The notes under the pieces were generated by a model. That model did not search any database. It was not told the origin of the DNA and saw only the letters and a program-made list of their open reading frames with translations. This document shows, piece by piece, positions 27,457-36,486 of a DNA stretch of 64,000 nucleotides; positions within the stretch are counted from its first letter, which is position 1; each line of letters begins with the position of its first letter. Location: NCBI RefSeq assembly GCF_000732725.1, contig NZ_JPNB01000001.1, positions 248,001 to 312,000 on the forward strand. The letters run 5' to 3'. The position numbers and the translations under genes were made by a program. The DNA comes from Kineothrix alysoides (GTDB lineage: Bacteria > Bacillota > Clostridia > Lachnospirales > Lachnospiraceae).

Positions 27457-27838
27457 TATTATTGCCTCCAAATATGATTAAAATGTGAATAAAAACGATG
27501 CACAGTTGTGCGCGGAACAAAATTGCTATGCAAACAATATACAACATTATTTTCTGAAATGCAAGAGTGAATTTATGTATAAAAACACATACAAACCATA
27601 AAAATATGAATAAAATAAAAAAATGATTGAATATTATGCAAATAAGATGTATACTTATGCGAAAACAAAGATAAAAGTTGCTAGTGTGTCCGGCGAAATA
27701 TAAAACAGTTGAGATTTCATAAGGGAAATAGTATTATTTACCTTATGTATAGTATAAACGAGTGGAGCGAGTAAAAGAAATTCATAAAAAACTTGTGTGA
27801 ATTTGCCGGACGTATATTGAGAAGAAGAGGTGAGACGG
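27457..27838. promoter_or_regulatory. argG-argC divergent control region with ARG-box-like sites
   Basis: This 382-bp A+T-rich stretch has no gene. Sequences close to the ArgR/AhrC box (TGAATWWWWATTCA) occur at 27628-27640 (TGAATATTATGCA), 27568-27580 (TGAATTTATGTAT) and about 27607-27620 (TGAATAAAATAAAA), with a weaker one near 27485-27500. Several weak boxes between divergent arg promoters is the classical arrangement for ArgR. No ArgR gene lies in the window. Confidence 0.55.
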
Positions 27839-28786
27839 ATGAAAACGAAAATTTTTATCGACGGAAGCGAAGGAACTACCGGACTGAGAATACATGAGCG
27901 TTTTATGGGACGCGAGGATATTGAAATACTTTCCATTTCCCAGGAGCTTAGAAAGGATGAAGAGGAAAGAAGACGATTGATCAATTCCTCGGACATATCG
28001 ATTCTTTGCCTTCCTGATGCGGCGGCCAGAGAATCCGTCAGCTTGATTGAAAATGAAAGTGTAAGGATCATCGATACTTCTACTGCACACAGGACGAAGG
28101 ACGATTGGTCCTATGGCTTCCCGGAGCTATCCGCAAAGCATAGGCAGGCGGTGGAAAAGGGAAAACGAATAGCGGTGCCGGGCTGCCATGCTACGGGCTT
28201 CATTTCCTTATTGTATCCTATCGTTTCGGAAGGAATATTATCCTCAGAATATCCGATCAGCGGCTTTTCCATTACTGGTTACAGCGGAGGAGGTAAATCC
28301 ATGATTGCCCAGTACGAGGATGAGAACAGGGCGGAGGAATTCGACTCGCCGAGGGAATATGCGCTTAGTCAGCAGCACAAGCATTTAAAAGAAGTGAAAA
28401 AAATAGCAGGACTTTCAAGAGAACCTCTGTTTTCTCCGATCGTTGCGGATTATTACAGCGGAATGGTTGTTTCCGTTCCGGTATATACGGAGTTTTTAAA
28501 GGGCTGTCATACGCCGGATAAGCTTCGGTTATTTTTTAATGATTATTATGCAGGACAGAAATTGATTCGCGTGATGCCTCAGTCGGCGGAGGAAGAAATA
28601 AAGGGAATGATGGCAGGCAACGGCTGCTCCGGCTGGGATGGTCTGAAGCTTTATGTGACGGGCAACGAGGAGCGGGCGGTGCTCACCGCACAGTTCGATA
28701 ACCTGGGTAAAGGAGCGTCGGGTGCGGCGATACAATGCCTGAATATCATGCTGGGTTGTGAAGAAGAAAAAGGATTGAATTTGTGA
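27839..28786 (+). CDS. argC: N-acetyl-gamma-glutamyl-phosphate reductase
   Basis: This 315-aa NADPH enzyme reduces N-acetylglutamyl phosphate to the semialdehyde. The catalytic cysteine is in VPGCHATGFISLLYP, with the GSEGTTGLRI nucleotide motif at the N-terminus and the ITGYSGGGKSMI segment. The length and the GSEGTTGLRIHER start are those of the shorter type-2 ArgC. GTG at 27830 opens the frame, but the ATG at 27839 with AGAGGTGAG upstream is preferred. Confidence 0.95.
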   Translation: MKTKIFIDGSEGTTGLRIHERFMGREDIEILSISQELRKDEEERRRLINSSDISILCLPDAAARESVSLIENESVRIIDTSTAHRTKDDWSYGFPELSAKHRQAVEKGKRIAVPGCHATGFISLLYPIVSEGILSSEYPISGFSITGYSGGGKSMIAQYEDENRAEEFDSPREYALSQQHKHLKEVKKIAGLSREPLFSPIVADYYSGMVVSVPVYTEFLKGCHTPDKLRLFFNDYYAGQKLIRVMPQSAEEEIKGMMAGNGCSGWDGLKLYVTGNEERAVLTAQFDNLGKGASGAAIQCLNIMLGCEEEKGLNL

Positions 28787-28799
28787 GAGGTAAAAAGTT

Positions 28800-29375
28800 A
28801 TGAGCGATAAGAACGAAATCGCCCCTGATATGACAATTTATAAAGGGAAGCCTTCCCCGGAAGGGCGGCTGCTTAGAGAGACAGCGGTTTACGAGCTTTT
28901 AGAGAAGCTGAACATTCCATATGAAAGGCTGGACCACGAGGCGGTGGCGACCATAGAGGCATGTCAGGGAGTCGATAAGATTTTGGATATAAAATTATGT
29001 AAAAACCTATTTTTATGCAATGCCCAGAGGACGAAATTCTATCTTCTGCTAATGCCCGGAGAAAAGAAATTCAGCACGAAGGAAGTATGCAGACAGATAC
29101 AAAGCGCCAGATTATCCTTCGCCCCTGAGCAGTACATGGAAAAGTTTCTGAATATATCCCCCGGAGCGGTAAGTGTTATGGGGCTGATGAATGATAAGGA
29201 TAACGAGGTGCGCTTGCTTATCGACAGAGAAGTTCTGGAATCGGAATATTTAGGCTGCCATCCGTGTGTGAATACCACCAGCCTGAAGCTTAAGCTGGCG
29301 GATGTCATATCCCGCTTCCTCCCATATACAGGGCACGATTATACGGTGGTCGAGCTGACTGACGATGAAAGCTAG
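28800..29375 (+). CDS. YbaK/ProX-type aminoacyl-tRNA deacylase
   Basis: This 191-aa protein resembles the stand-alone prolyl-tRNA editing domain (ProX/YbaK), which hydrolyses mischarged Ala- or Cys-tRNA(Pro). Matching segments are the LDHEAVATIEACQ start, the conserved lysine in KNLFLCN, and GAVSVMGLMND near the C-terminus. It lies 13 bp after argC inside the arg cluster, which is a passenger position with no obvious pathway link. Confidence 0.87.
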   Translation: MSDKNEIAPDMTIYKGKPSPEGRLLRETAVYELLEKLNIPYERLDHEAVATIEACQGVDKILDIKLCKNLFLCNAQRTKFYLLLMPGEKKFSTKEVCRQIQSARLSFAPEQYMEKFLNISPGAVSVMGLMNDKDNEVRLLIDREVLESEYLGCHPCVNTTSLKLKLADVISRFLPYTGHDYTVVELTDDES

Positions 29376-29386
29376 GAGGAAAAGGG

Positions 29387-29830
29387 ATGGTTCGGACAAT
29401 GACAATAGAGGATTATGAGGAAGTGCATGCGCTTTGGATGAGTATCAAGGGGTTTTCCATACGCAGCATCGATGATTCCATGGAAAGTGTGGAACGCTTC
29501 CTTAAGAGAAATCCTGAAACCAGCGTAGTAGCGGTGGAGGACGGAAAAATCGTAGGCACTATTCTTTGCGGGCACGATGGGAGAAGGGGCTGCATGTACC
29601 ATGTATGCGTACACGAATCCTACCGCAGAAGAAGCATCGGAGAATCTATGGTGGAGGCAGCGGTGAAGGCTCTTAAGGCGGAGCATATTAGTAAGGTATC
29701 GCTGATTGCCTTTACACAAAACAGCACGGGAAACGCTTTTTGGAGCCGTATCGGCTGGACGAAGCGCGAGGATTTGAATTATTATGATTTTGTTTTGGAT
29801 GAAGAAAATACAGAATCTATTAACAAATAA
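29387..29830 (+). CDS. GNAT family N-acetyltransferase
   Basis: This 147-aa GNAT has the acetyl-CoA motif VHESYRRRSIGESMVEAA, preceded by VAVEDGKIVGTILCGHDG, and ends with the FWSRIGWTKRED motif. The substrate is not evident. Its location in an arginine cluster raises the option of an ArgA-like glutamate acetyltransferase, but ArgJ can supply acetylglutamate, and the sequence does not settle it. Confidence 0.88.
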   Translation: MVRTMTIEDYEEVHALWMSIKGFSIRSIDDSMESVERFLKRNPETSVVAVEDGKIVGTILCGHDGRRGCMYHVCVHESYRRRSIGESMVEAAVKALKAEHISKVSLIAFTQNSTGNAFWSRIGWTKREDLNYYDFVLDEENTESINK

Positions 29831-29919
29831 CAAGTGATCGGCAAATAAAGGATATGGACTTATGGCAATGCTTAAGGAAACATCCAAATTTGCAGGCACC
29901 GAAAACATGGAGGATTGAG

Positions 29920-31143
29920 ATGGAGATTATTTCGGGAGGAGTAACTGCCGCAAAAGGATTCGAGGCAGCAGGCGCGGAAGCGAACGTTAAATATAAGAAC
30001 AGGAAGGATATGGCACTCATATACAGCCAGATCCCTTGTAAGGCGGCGGGAGTGTTTACAAGCAACGTAGTAAAGGCAGCACCTGTCTTGTGGGATAAAA
30101 ATGTAGTGACCACCTCGCCCTATGCGCAGGCAGTAATTATAAATTCTGGGATCGCCAACGCCTGCACCGGTGTAAAGGGCTACGAATACTGCAAGCAGAC
30201 GGCACAATGCGCGGCAAAAGAACTGGGAATACCTGAGGACGCCGTGTTGGTGGCTTCCACCGGTGTTATCGGCAAGCAGCTTCCCATAGATAAGATAACG
30301 GACGGAGTGTGCAAGCTGGCACAAGGAAAGGAGCGCAGCGAGTGCGCAGGAACGATGGCGGCAGAAGCGATTATGACCACGGATACCGTTTCCAAACAGG
30401 CGGCCGTAACTATCGAAATTGACGGCGTGACTGTTACGGTAGGCGGTATGTGCAAGGGCTCCGGTATGATACATCCTGATATGTGTACGATGCTTGGCTT
30501 TGTGACTACTGACATTGCAATTTCCAAGGAGCTTTTGCAGGAGGCGCTAAGCGAGGATGTTCAGGATACCTTCAACATGATCTCGGTTGACGGAGATACC
30601 TCGACAAACGACACGTTGGTCGTGCTGGCTAACGGCATGGCGGGCAATCGGGAAATTGTGAGCAAGGATGAGAATTATTATAAATTCACACAAGCCCTTC
30701 ATTATATCGACGAAACCCTGGCGAAAAAGATGGCAGGAGACGGAGAAGGCGCGACCGCATTATTCGAGACAAAGGTCATCCGCGCGGCATCGAAAAAGGA
30801 CGCGAAAATACTTAGCAAGGCGGTAATTTGTTCCAGCCTGACAAAAGCCGCCATCTTCGGACACGACGCTAACTGGGGAAGAATACTCTGTGCACTGGGC
30901 TACTCAGGAGTGAACTTCGACCCGGAAAAAATCGAGCTTTTCTTCGAGGGCGATGACAAAAGGATGCAGATATATAAAGACGGGGCAGCGGTGGATTACA
31001 GCGAGGAAGAAGCTACGGCAATCCTTTCGGAGCCGGAAGTCAGAGTACTTGTAGATATGAAAATGGGCGATGCCGAAGCGACGGCATGGGGCTGCGACTT
31101 GACTTATGATTATGTAAAGATAAATGCGGACTACCGGTCTTAA
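29920..31143 (+). CDS. argJ: bifunctional ornithine acetyltransferase / N-acetylglutamate synthase
   Basis: This 407-aa self-cleaving enzyme recycles the acetyl group from acetylornithine to glutamate. The autoproteolysis site is the threonine in MCTMLGFVTTD, preceded by KGSGMIHPDM. Conserved NSGIANACTG and the GHDANWGRIL motif are present. The ATG at 29920 has GGAGG 6 bp upstream; the longer frame from 29854 has no good ribosome site. Whether it is mono- or bifunctional cannot be read from sequence alone. Confidence 0.95.
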   Translation: MEIISGGVTAAKGFEAAGAEANVKYKNRKDMALIYSQIPCKAAGVFTSNVVKAAPVLWDKNVVTTSPYAQAVIINSGIANACTGVKGYEYCKQTAQCAAKELGIPEDAVLVASTGVIGKQLPIDKITDGVCKLAQGKERSECAGTMAAEAIMTTDTVSKQAAVTIEIDGVTVTVGGMCKGSGMIHPDMCTMLGFVTTDIAISKELLQEALSEDVQDTFNMISVDGDTSTNDTLVVLANGMAGNREIVSKDENYYKFTQALHYIDETLAKKMAGDGEGATALFETKVIRAASKKDAKILSKAVICSSLTKAAIFGHDANWGRILCALGYSGVNFDPEKIELFFEGDDKRMQIYKDGAAVDYSEEEATAILSEPEVRVLVDMKMGDAEATAWGCDLTYDYVKINADYRS

Positions 31144-31287
31144 GCGCGTATAAAAATGCGGCTCTCAGGCGATAGGACTGGAAGAAAAAGAGGGAAAAGC
31201 AGAGAGTGTGCAGAAGCGTAAGCGCGAAGTATCGGGCGAGCAGTAAGAATGAAAGCAAGGAAAAAGAGAAAATCAGGAGATGGAACA

Positions 31288-32196
31288 ATGGATAAAGATA
31301 TGACAGAGGTGTTAAAAAAAGCGGAGGTCTTAATAGAGGCTCTTCCCTACATACAGCGGTTTAACCGCAAGGTAATCGTAGTAAAATACGGCGGAAGCGC
31401 TATGAGCAATGAAGAGCTTCAAAGGAACGTAATCAAAGACGTTGCCCTGCTCAAGCTCGTAGGTTTCAAGCCGATTATCGTACACGGCGGAGGAAAGGAA
31501 ATCAGCCGCTGGGTAGGAAAAGTAGGCAAAGAAGCAGAATTTGTAAACGGTCTTCGCGTTACCGACGAAGAGACCATGGAAATCGCAGAAATGGTACTAT
31601 CCAAAGTAAATAAAAGCCTTGTAACAATGGTTCAGGAGTTAGGCGTAAAAGCAGTAGGCATCAGCGGTAAAGATGGCTGCCTCCTAAAAGTAGACCGCAA
31701 ATATTCGGATGGCAAAGACATCGGCTTTGTAGGAGATGTCAAAGAAGTCAACCCCGATTTGTTGTACGATTTGCTGGAAAAAGACTTCCTTCCCATCGTA
31801 GCGCCTATCGGTCTGGACGATAATTTTCAGACTTACAATATCAATGCCGATGATGCAGCCTGCGCTATTGCCAAAGCGGTACACGCGGAGAAACTGGCTT
31901 TTCTTACCGATATTGAAGGAATATACAAAGACATCAATGATAAGGACTCCTTCCTCTCCCGTATGAAGGCATCCGAAGCGGATAAACTGATAGAAGAAGG
32001 CTTTATAGGCGGAGGTATGCTGCCCAAGCTGGCTAACTGTACCTCGGCAATAAGAAACGGAGTGAACAGAGTCCATATTTTAGATGGAAGAATACCGCAC
32101 TGCCTGCTCCTCGAAATCTTTACCTATCACGGAGTAGGAACCGCAATCCTCCACGACGACGACCAGCTCAATGACGTACCGGTGTCGGAGTCATAA
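31288..32196 (+). CDS. argB: acetylglutamate kinase
   Basis: This 302-aa amino-acid kinase phosphorylates N-acetylglutamate. The VVKYGGSAM phosphate loop, [10 protein letters not shown] and the GGGMLPKL motif are all present. The ATG at 31288 has AGGAG upstream, so the N-terminal extension opening at 31249 is discarded. The N-terminal helix ([16 protein letters not shown]) is of the kind that forms arginine-sensitive hexamers, so feedback inhibition is plausible. argD follows after 37 bp. Confidence 0.96.
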   Translation: MDKDMTEVLKKAEVLIEALPYIQRFNRKVIVVKYGGSAMSNEELQRNVIKDVALLKLVGFKPIIVHGGGKEISRWVGKVGKEAEFVNGLRVTDEETMEIAEMVLSKVNKSLVTMVQELGVKAVGISGKDGCLLKVDRKYSDGKDIGFVGDVKEVNPDLLYDLLEKDFLPIVAPIGLDDNFQTYNINADDAACAIAKAVHAEKLAFLTDIEGIYKDINDKDSFLSRMKASEADKLIEEGFIGGGMLPKLANCTSAIRNGVNRVHILDGRIPHCLLLEIFTYHGVGTAILHDDDQLNDVPVSES

Positions 32197-32233
32197 TATT
32201 GTGTATTCCCAAAAACAGAAAGGAGCCTCCATT

Positions 32234-33430
32234 ATGAACCAGTCAGGAATGAAAGAATATATTGAAGAAGCTGAGAAAGCGCTTCTTCATACATACAATA
32301 GATACCAAATCGTGCTCGATAAAGGCGAAGGTGTCCACCTCTACGATATCGAGGGAAAGAAATATCTCGATTTCGTTTCAGGAATCGCAGTGTTCGCTCT
32401 CGGATATTGCAACAAGGCTTATAACGACGCGCTGAAAGAACAAATCGACAAGCTCATCCATACTTCCAACTACTACTACAACGTGCCTGCAATTGAAGCT
32501 GCCAAAAAAATAAAGAAAGTCTCCGGAATGGACAGAGTATTCTTTACCAACAGCGGAACCGAAGCGGTGGAGGGAGCGATCAAGGCGGCCAGAAAATATG
32601 CTTATTTAAAGGACGGCACCACGGATCATGAAATAATCGCCATGGAGCATTCTTTTCATGGAAGGACAATGGGTGCGCTCTCCATAACCGGAACTCCGAA
32701 ATACAGAGAACCTTTTCAGCCCATGATTGGAAATATAAAGTTTGCACAGATGAATGACTTTGAAAGTGTAAAAAATCTTGTAACTGATAAAACCTGCGCC
32801 GTTATATTCGAAACCATACAAGGTGAAGGCGGTATTTATCCCGCAGAGAAAGAATTCATGGAACAGATAAAGGCCCTTTGCGGGGAAAAGGATATCCTTC
32901 TGATTCTTGATGAGATTCAGTGCGGAATGGGACGTACCGGGGAGATGTTTGCCTGGCAGCGCTACGGCGTGAAGCCCGATATCATGATGACGGCGAAGGC
33001 ATTAGGGGGCGGCGTTCCGGTAGGAGCATTCCTCATGACAGAGCGCGTGGCACAGCAATCTCTCACCAGCGGAGACCACGGAACTACCTACGGAGGAAAT
33101 CCTCTGGCAGCAGCCGCAATTAATAAAGTGCTTGATTTATTTGAGGAGAGCCATATAATAGAAAATGTGAATTCGGTTGCGCCCTATTTGGAAAAGAAGC
33201 TGGATGAACTGATAGAAAAATATGATTTTATTAAGATGCGGCGCGGTGCCGGTTTCATGCAGGGGCTTGAATTTACGAGGCCGGTAGGGGAAACTATCCA
33301 AAAGGCGCTGGATAACGGTTTGATTTTGATAAATGCAGGAACGCACGTTATCCGCTTCGTACCGCCTCTTATTATAACGAAAGCGGACGTAGACAATATG
33401 ATTGCGATATTGGAACGGAGCCTTTCATAA
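32234..33430 (+). CDS. argD: acetylornithine aminotransferase
   Basis: This 398-aa class III PLP aminotransferase makes acetylornithine. The PLP lysine is in MMTAKALGGGVP; FTNSGTEAVEGAIKAAR and the LILDEIQCGMGRTG motif match ArgD. AAAGGAG lies before the ATG at 32234, which is preferred over the upstream opening at 32171 that overlaps argB. It completes the argC-J-B-D run. Confidence 0.96.
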   Translation: MNQSGMKEYIEEAEKALLHTYNRYQIVLDKGEGVHLYDIEGKKYLDFVSGIAVFALGYCNKAYNDALKEQIDKLIHTSNYYYNVPAIEAAKKIKKVSGMDRVFFTNSGTEAVEGAIKAARKYAYLKDGTTDHEIIAMEHSFHGRTMGALSITGTPKYREPFQPMIGNIKFAQMNDFESVKNLVTDKTCAVIFETIQGEGGIYPAEKEFMEQIKALCGEKDILLILDEIQCGMGRTGEMFAWQRYGVKPDIMMTAKALGGGVPVGAFLMTERVAQQSLTSGDHGTTYGGNPLAAAAINKVLDLFEESHIIENVNSVAPYLEKKLDELIEKYDFIKMRRGAGFMQGLEFTRPVGETIQKALDNGLILINAGTHVIRFVPPLIITKADVDNMIAILERSLS

Positions 33431-33445
33431 ACGCGGAGGATTAGT

Positions 33446-35047
33446 ATGAGTCTTAAAAAAAGACTTTTAGGAACAGCAGTGATTTTGTGTGCGGCGGCAG
33501 CCGTTGCAGTAATCGGTTTTTCAGGAAGAACGATCAGTCAGGAGAAAGAAGAAACGATTTTTGCCAAAAAAGAAGACACTATATATTTCTGGTATACGGA
33601 TGAAGCGCTCACCGATTATTTACACAGCGCTGCGGTAGCCTACAATAAAGAACATGAGGTCCGGGTGATTCCGGTTCTTTCTTCCGGGCTGGAATATCTG
33701 GAGAATATAAATAAATCTTCCATTCAGGCAGAGAACGTGCCGGATTTGTATATTATCAGTAACGATTCCCTGGAGAAGGCATATCTTGCCGGCCTTGCTT
33801 CCCCTATAGACGAAGGGAAGTGGGAGGCCATTAAGGAAGGCTATCCCGATGCTGCCAGACTGGCGGTGACGTATAAAGGAGAGGTAATAGGCTACCCCTT
33901 CTATTTCGAAACGAGCGCGTTACTGTATAACAAGACTTATTTGGAGGATTTTGCTAAAGCGCAGATTGAGGCAGAAGCGGATGCGGCGCTGGGAGAAGAG
34001 ACGATGGCTGAAATCCAGGCGAGTGAGCCGAAGGAAACGGATCAGGAAGCCGCCGGTGTATCCTTAGATGAGGGAGATATGCCCGATATCACAGATGGGA
34101 ACACAGGCGAAGAGACCGTGGTAGATGCCGCTACGCAGGAAAAAATCGATGAGAGGATAAAGACGATTCTTCCAGCGACCATCGACGATATTTTGAACTT
34201 CGCTAATGAATACGACGCGCCGGAGCAGGTAGAAGCAGTCTTCAAATGGGACGTAACGGATATTTTCTATAATTATTTTTTTGCGGGAAATTATATGATC
34301 GTAGGCGGCGAGTCAGGAGACAGCACGGCGAACATGAATATTTACAATCAGGATGCTATCGATTGCCTGAAGGTATATCAGGATTTGAACCAGTTCTTTT
34401 CCATCGATACGAAGGAGATCAGCTATAAGGACATTATAGATGATTTCATCGCCGGCAAGATCGTATACACGGTGGCGACCACCGATGTTGTAGCCAAGCT
34501 GGAAGAGGCCAGGGAAAACGGAACCTTCGCTTACGATTACAGCATAGCTCCGGTGCCGGATATCAATAAAAACCTATTGACAAGATCTCTTTCGGTAACG
34601 AGCTGCGTGGTGGTGAACGGCTATTCCGATAAGCAGGATATTGCGAGCGATTTCGCGAAGTTCTTAACCTGTGAATATACCGATACGCTGTATGCGAGAA
34701 CCGGGAAGGTAGCTTCCCGCTACGATGTGGATTACGGAAATATCAATCTTCAGGAATTCGTGAACGAATACGAGATTTCAGTTCCGATGCCCAAGATGAT
34801 AGAAACAAGCAACTTCTGGGTGGAGTTAGAAATTGCCTTTGCACAAATATGGGACGGCGCAGATGTGAACGACAGGCTGCGAGAGCTGTCGGAGAAGATC
34901 ATGACGCAGGTCACCGGTGAGCCTTATACGGAGACAGCCATAGAGGAAGCCGAGGAAGAGTCTGAACAAATCGAATATTTGGATGAAAACGCGCTCAGGC
35001 AGGAGGCTCAGGAGAGCGGCGAGAGTACAGGCAATACCGGCGATTGA
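33446..35047 (+). CDS. extracellular solute-binding protein, orphan
   Basis: This 533-aa exported protein has an N-terminal signal-like helix (KKRLLGTAVILCAAAAVAVIG) without a lipobox cysteine, so the mature protein may stay membrane-anchored. The body resembles family 1 carbohydrate-binding ABC receptors (YFWYTDEAL, NVPDLYIISND). An acidic, Ala/Glu-rich insert spans about residues 175-235, and the C-terminus is also acidic. No permease or ATPase is adjacent, so its transporter partner is elsewhere or it has a different role. Confidence 0.8.
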   Translation: MSLKKRLLGTAVILCAAAAVAVIGFSGRTISQEKEETIFAKKEDTIYFWYTDEALTDYLHSAAVAYNKEHEVRVIPVLSSGLEYLENINKSSIQAENVPDLYIISNDSLEKAYLAGLASPIDEGKWEAIKEGYPDAARLAVTYKGEVIGYPFYFETSALLYNKTYLEDFAKAQIEAEADAALGEETMAEIQASEPKETDQEAAGVSLDEGDMPDITDGNTGEETVVDAATQEKIDERIKTILPATIDDILNFANEYDAPEQVEAVFKWDVTDIFYNYFFAGNYMIVGGESGDSTANMNIYNQDAIDCLKVYQDLNQFFSIDTKEISYKDIIDDFIAGKIVYTVATTDVVAKLEEARENGTFAYDYSIAPVPDINKNLLTRSLSVTSCVVVNGYSDKQDIASDFAKFLTCEYTDTLYARTGKVASRYDVDYGNINLQEFVNEYEISVPMPKMIETSNFWVELEIAFAQIWDGADVNDRLRELSEKIMTQVTGEPYTETAIEEAEEESEQIEYLDENALRQEAQESGESTGNTGD

Positions 35048-35084
35048 TTTAGGATTCCATTTTAGGTGTTCATTGAATATTTTT

Positions 35085-35159
35085 CCAATCATATGGGTAA
35101 GAATATCAGAGAAGAAGTTTTAAAAACTCTTTTGGTATACGGAGGACCCATATGATTGG
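35085..35159 (+). promoter_or_regulatory. 14-bp inverted repeat that buries the start codon of the YdcZ-like gene
   Basis: The arms CCAATCATATGGGT (35085-35098) and ACCCATATGATTGG (35146-35159) are perfect complements 47 nt apart. The second arm contains the ATG at 35152, and GGAGG (35141-35145) sits just before it in the loop. A smaller AGTTTT/AAAACT hairpin lies inside. If the arms pair in RNA, initiation would be blocked. Confidence 0.7.
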
Positions 35160-35583
35160 ATTTTTTATTGCACTTATTTCAGGCGCTTTGATGAGCATAC
35201 AAGGTGTTTTTAACACGCAGGTTACAAAGGATTCGGGAATCTGGGTGGCCAACGCTTTTGTACAGCTTACGGCTCTCCTTGTCTGTCTGGGCGCATGGCT
35301 TCTTACGGACAGGTCATCCTTCGGCGCGCTGCTGAAGGTGGAACCGAAATATATGCTGTTGGGCGGAGCTATCGGAGCCTTCATCACCTATACGGTAATT
35401 AAGAGCATGGATATGCTCGGACCTGCGCGGGCGGTAATGCTAATCGTGGTGGCCCAGCTTCTTGTGGCATATGTGATAGAGCTCTTTGGCTGGTTCGGCG
35501 TGGATAAGCAGCCGTTTGAAATGCGCAAAGTGATAGGAATGCTCATAACAATTGTAGGAATTATTACTTTTAAATGGAAATAG
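35152..35583 (+). CDS. YdcZ/DUF606-type DMT transporter
   Basis: This 143-aa protein has five predicted helices (about residues 2-22, 31-51, 67-85, 92-112 and 123-141) and the compact YdcZ layout, half of an EamA protein. Such proteins probably function as dimers; the substrate is unknown. Its start codon lies in the 3' arm of a perfect 14-bp inverted repeat, suggesting translational control. Confidence 0.87.
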   Translation: MIGFFIALISGALMSIQGVFNTQVTKDSGIWVANAFVQLTALLVCLGAWLLTDRSSFGALLKVEPKYMLLGGAIGAFITYTVIKSMDMLGPARAVMLIVVAQLLVAYVIELFGWFGVDKQPFEMRKVIGMLITIVGIITFKWK

Positions 35584-35636
35584 GAAGAAAAGGCACTTGT
35601 AAATGCCGGATAATTATCTTACAATAAAACTACAGT

Positions 35637-35715
35637 CGCATAGAGGGGTCTTCCTCATACGGTTGAAAGCTTTACGAAAAGCTTTCAATATAGGAATATG
35701 AAAGGAAACTATGCG
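35637..35715 (+). promoter_or_regulatory. leader hairpin plus outer stem covering the comEA start codon
   Basis: TTGAAAGCTTT (35663-35673) and AAAGCTTTCAA (35678-35688) form a perfect 11-bp hairpin with an ACGA loop. Outside it, CGCATAG (35637-35643) complements CTATGCG (35709-35715), which contains the ATG at 35711. The design repeats that seen 560 bp upstream. Confidence 0.55.
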
Positions 35716-36439
35716 GATGAACAACAGAATAATAAATAGGATGAAAAGCGGTATCGCAGCCGGAGCTTGCAGAAGACTTCTTGTGCTTTTTCTTCTATCC
35801 CTTTGTCTGCTTACTGCCGGAGGCTGTGAAAGCAAGGAGGCGGTTCTCTTGGAAACGGAAGATCTCGTATACAATGAACCGGAACCGGCAAAAGAGGATG
35901 GGCAGGAAGAACGAGAGGCTGAGTCGGCAGCGAAGGAACAGATGGAGGAAGCCCATCTGTTTGTACATATATGCGGAGCGGTGCGAAATCCCGGGGTCTA
36001 TGAGCTGGAACAGGGAAGTCGTATTTTTGAGGCAGTAGAGGCAGCAGGCGGATTCCGTGAGGACGCATGCGAGAATTATGTGAATATGGCACTGCAGTTG
36101 GAGGACGGCTGGAAAATCGTCATCCCGACGGTGGAGGAAAGCGAAGTCATGCTGGCGGCGGGCGACACATCAGAAGCTGCTTTTTCATACGGTTTGCCGG
36201 ATGGTGCAGTCATTTCCGGTTCCGGGACGAAGGGAGCCGAAAGCGGGCTTGTCAATATCAATACTGCTTCCGGGGAGGAGCTTTGTTCTTTGCCCGGTAT
36301 TGGAGAGAGCAGGGCGGACAGCATTATCGCATATAGGGAAAAAAGCGGCGGGTTTGCAAAGCCCGAGGATATTATGCAGGTGGAGGGAATCAAAGAGGGA
36401 ATGTTCTCAAAACTGAAGGATAAGATTTGTGTCAAGTAA
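35711..36439 (+). CDS. comEA: ComEA-like DNA-binding competence lipoprotein
   Basis: This 242-aa protein has a signal segment ending LCLLTAGGC (probable lipidation cysteine), an acidic linker, a SLBB domain (about residues 78-140: ICGAVRNPGVYELEQGSRIFE) and two helix-hairpin-helix motifs at the C-terminus (INTASGEELCSLPGIGESRA and EDIMQVEGIKEG). ComEA binds transforming DNA outside the membrane and passes it to the ComEC channel. comEC lies 3.3 kb downstream, but is broken by the inserted element. Confidence 0.92.
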   Translation: MRMNNRIINRMKSGIAAGACRRLLVLFLLSLCLLTAGGCESKEAVLLETEDLVYNEPEPAKEDGQEEREAESAAKEQMEEAHLFVHICGAVRNPGVYELEQGSRIFEAVEAAGGFREDACENYVNMALQLEDGWKIVIPTVEESEVMLAAGDTSEAAFSYGLPDGAVISGSGTKGAESGLVNINTASGEELCSLPGIGESRADSIIAYREKSGGFAKPEDIMQVEGIKEGMFSKLKDKICVK

Positions 36440-36486
36440 GCAGATATACTTTGGATAAATATTAAAAGGGGATAACGAGGTGTGAG

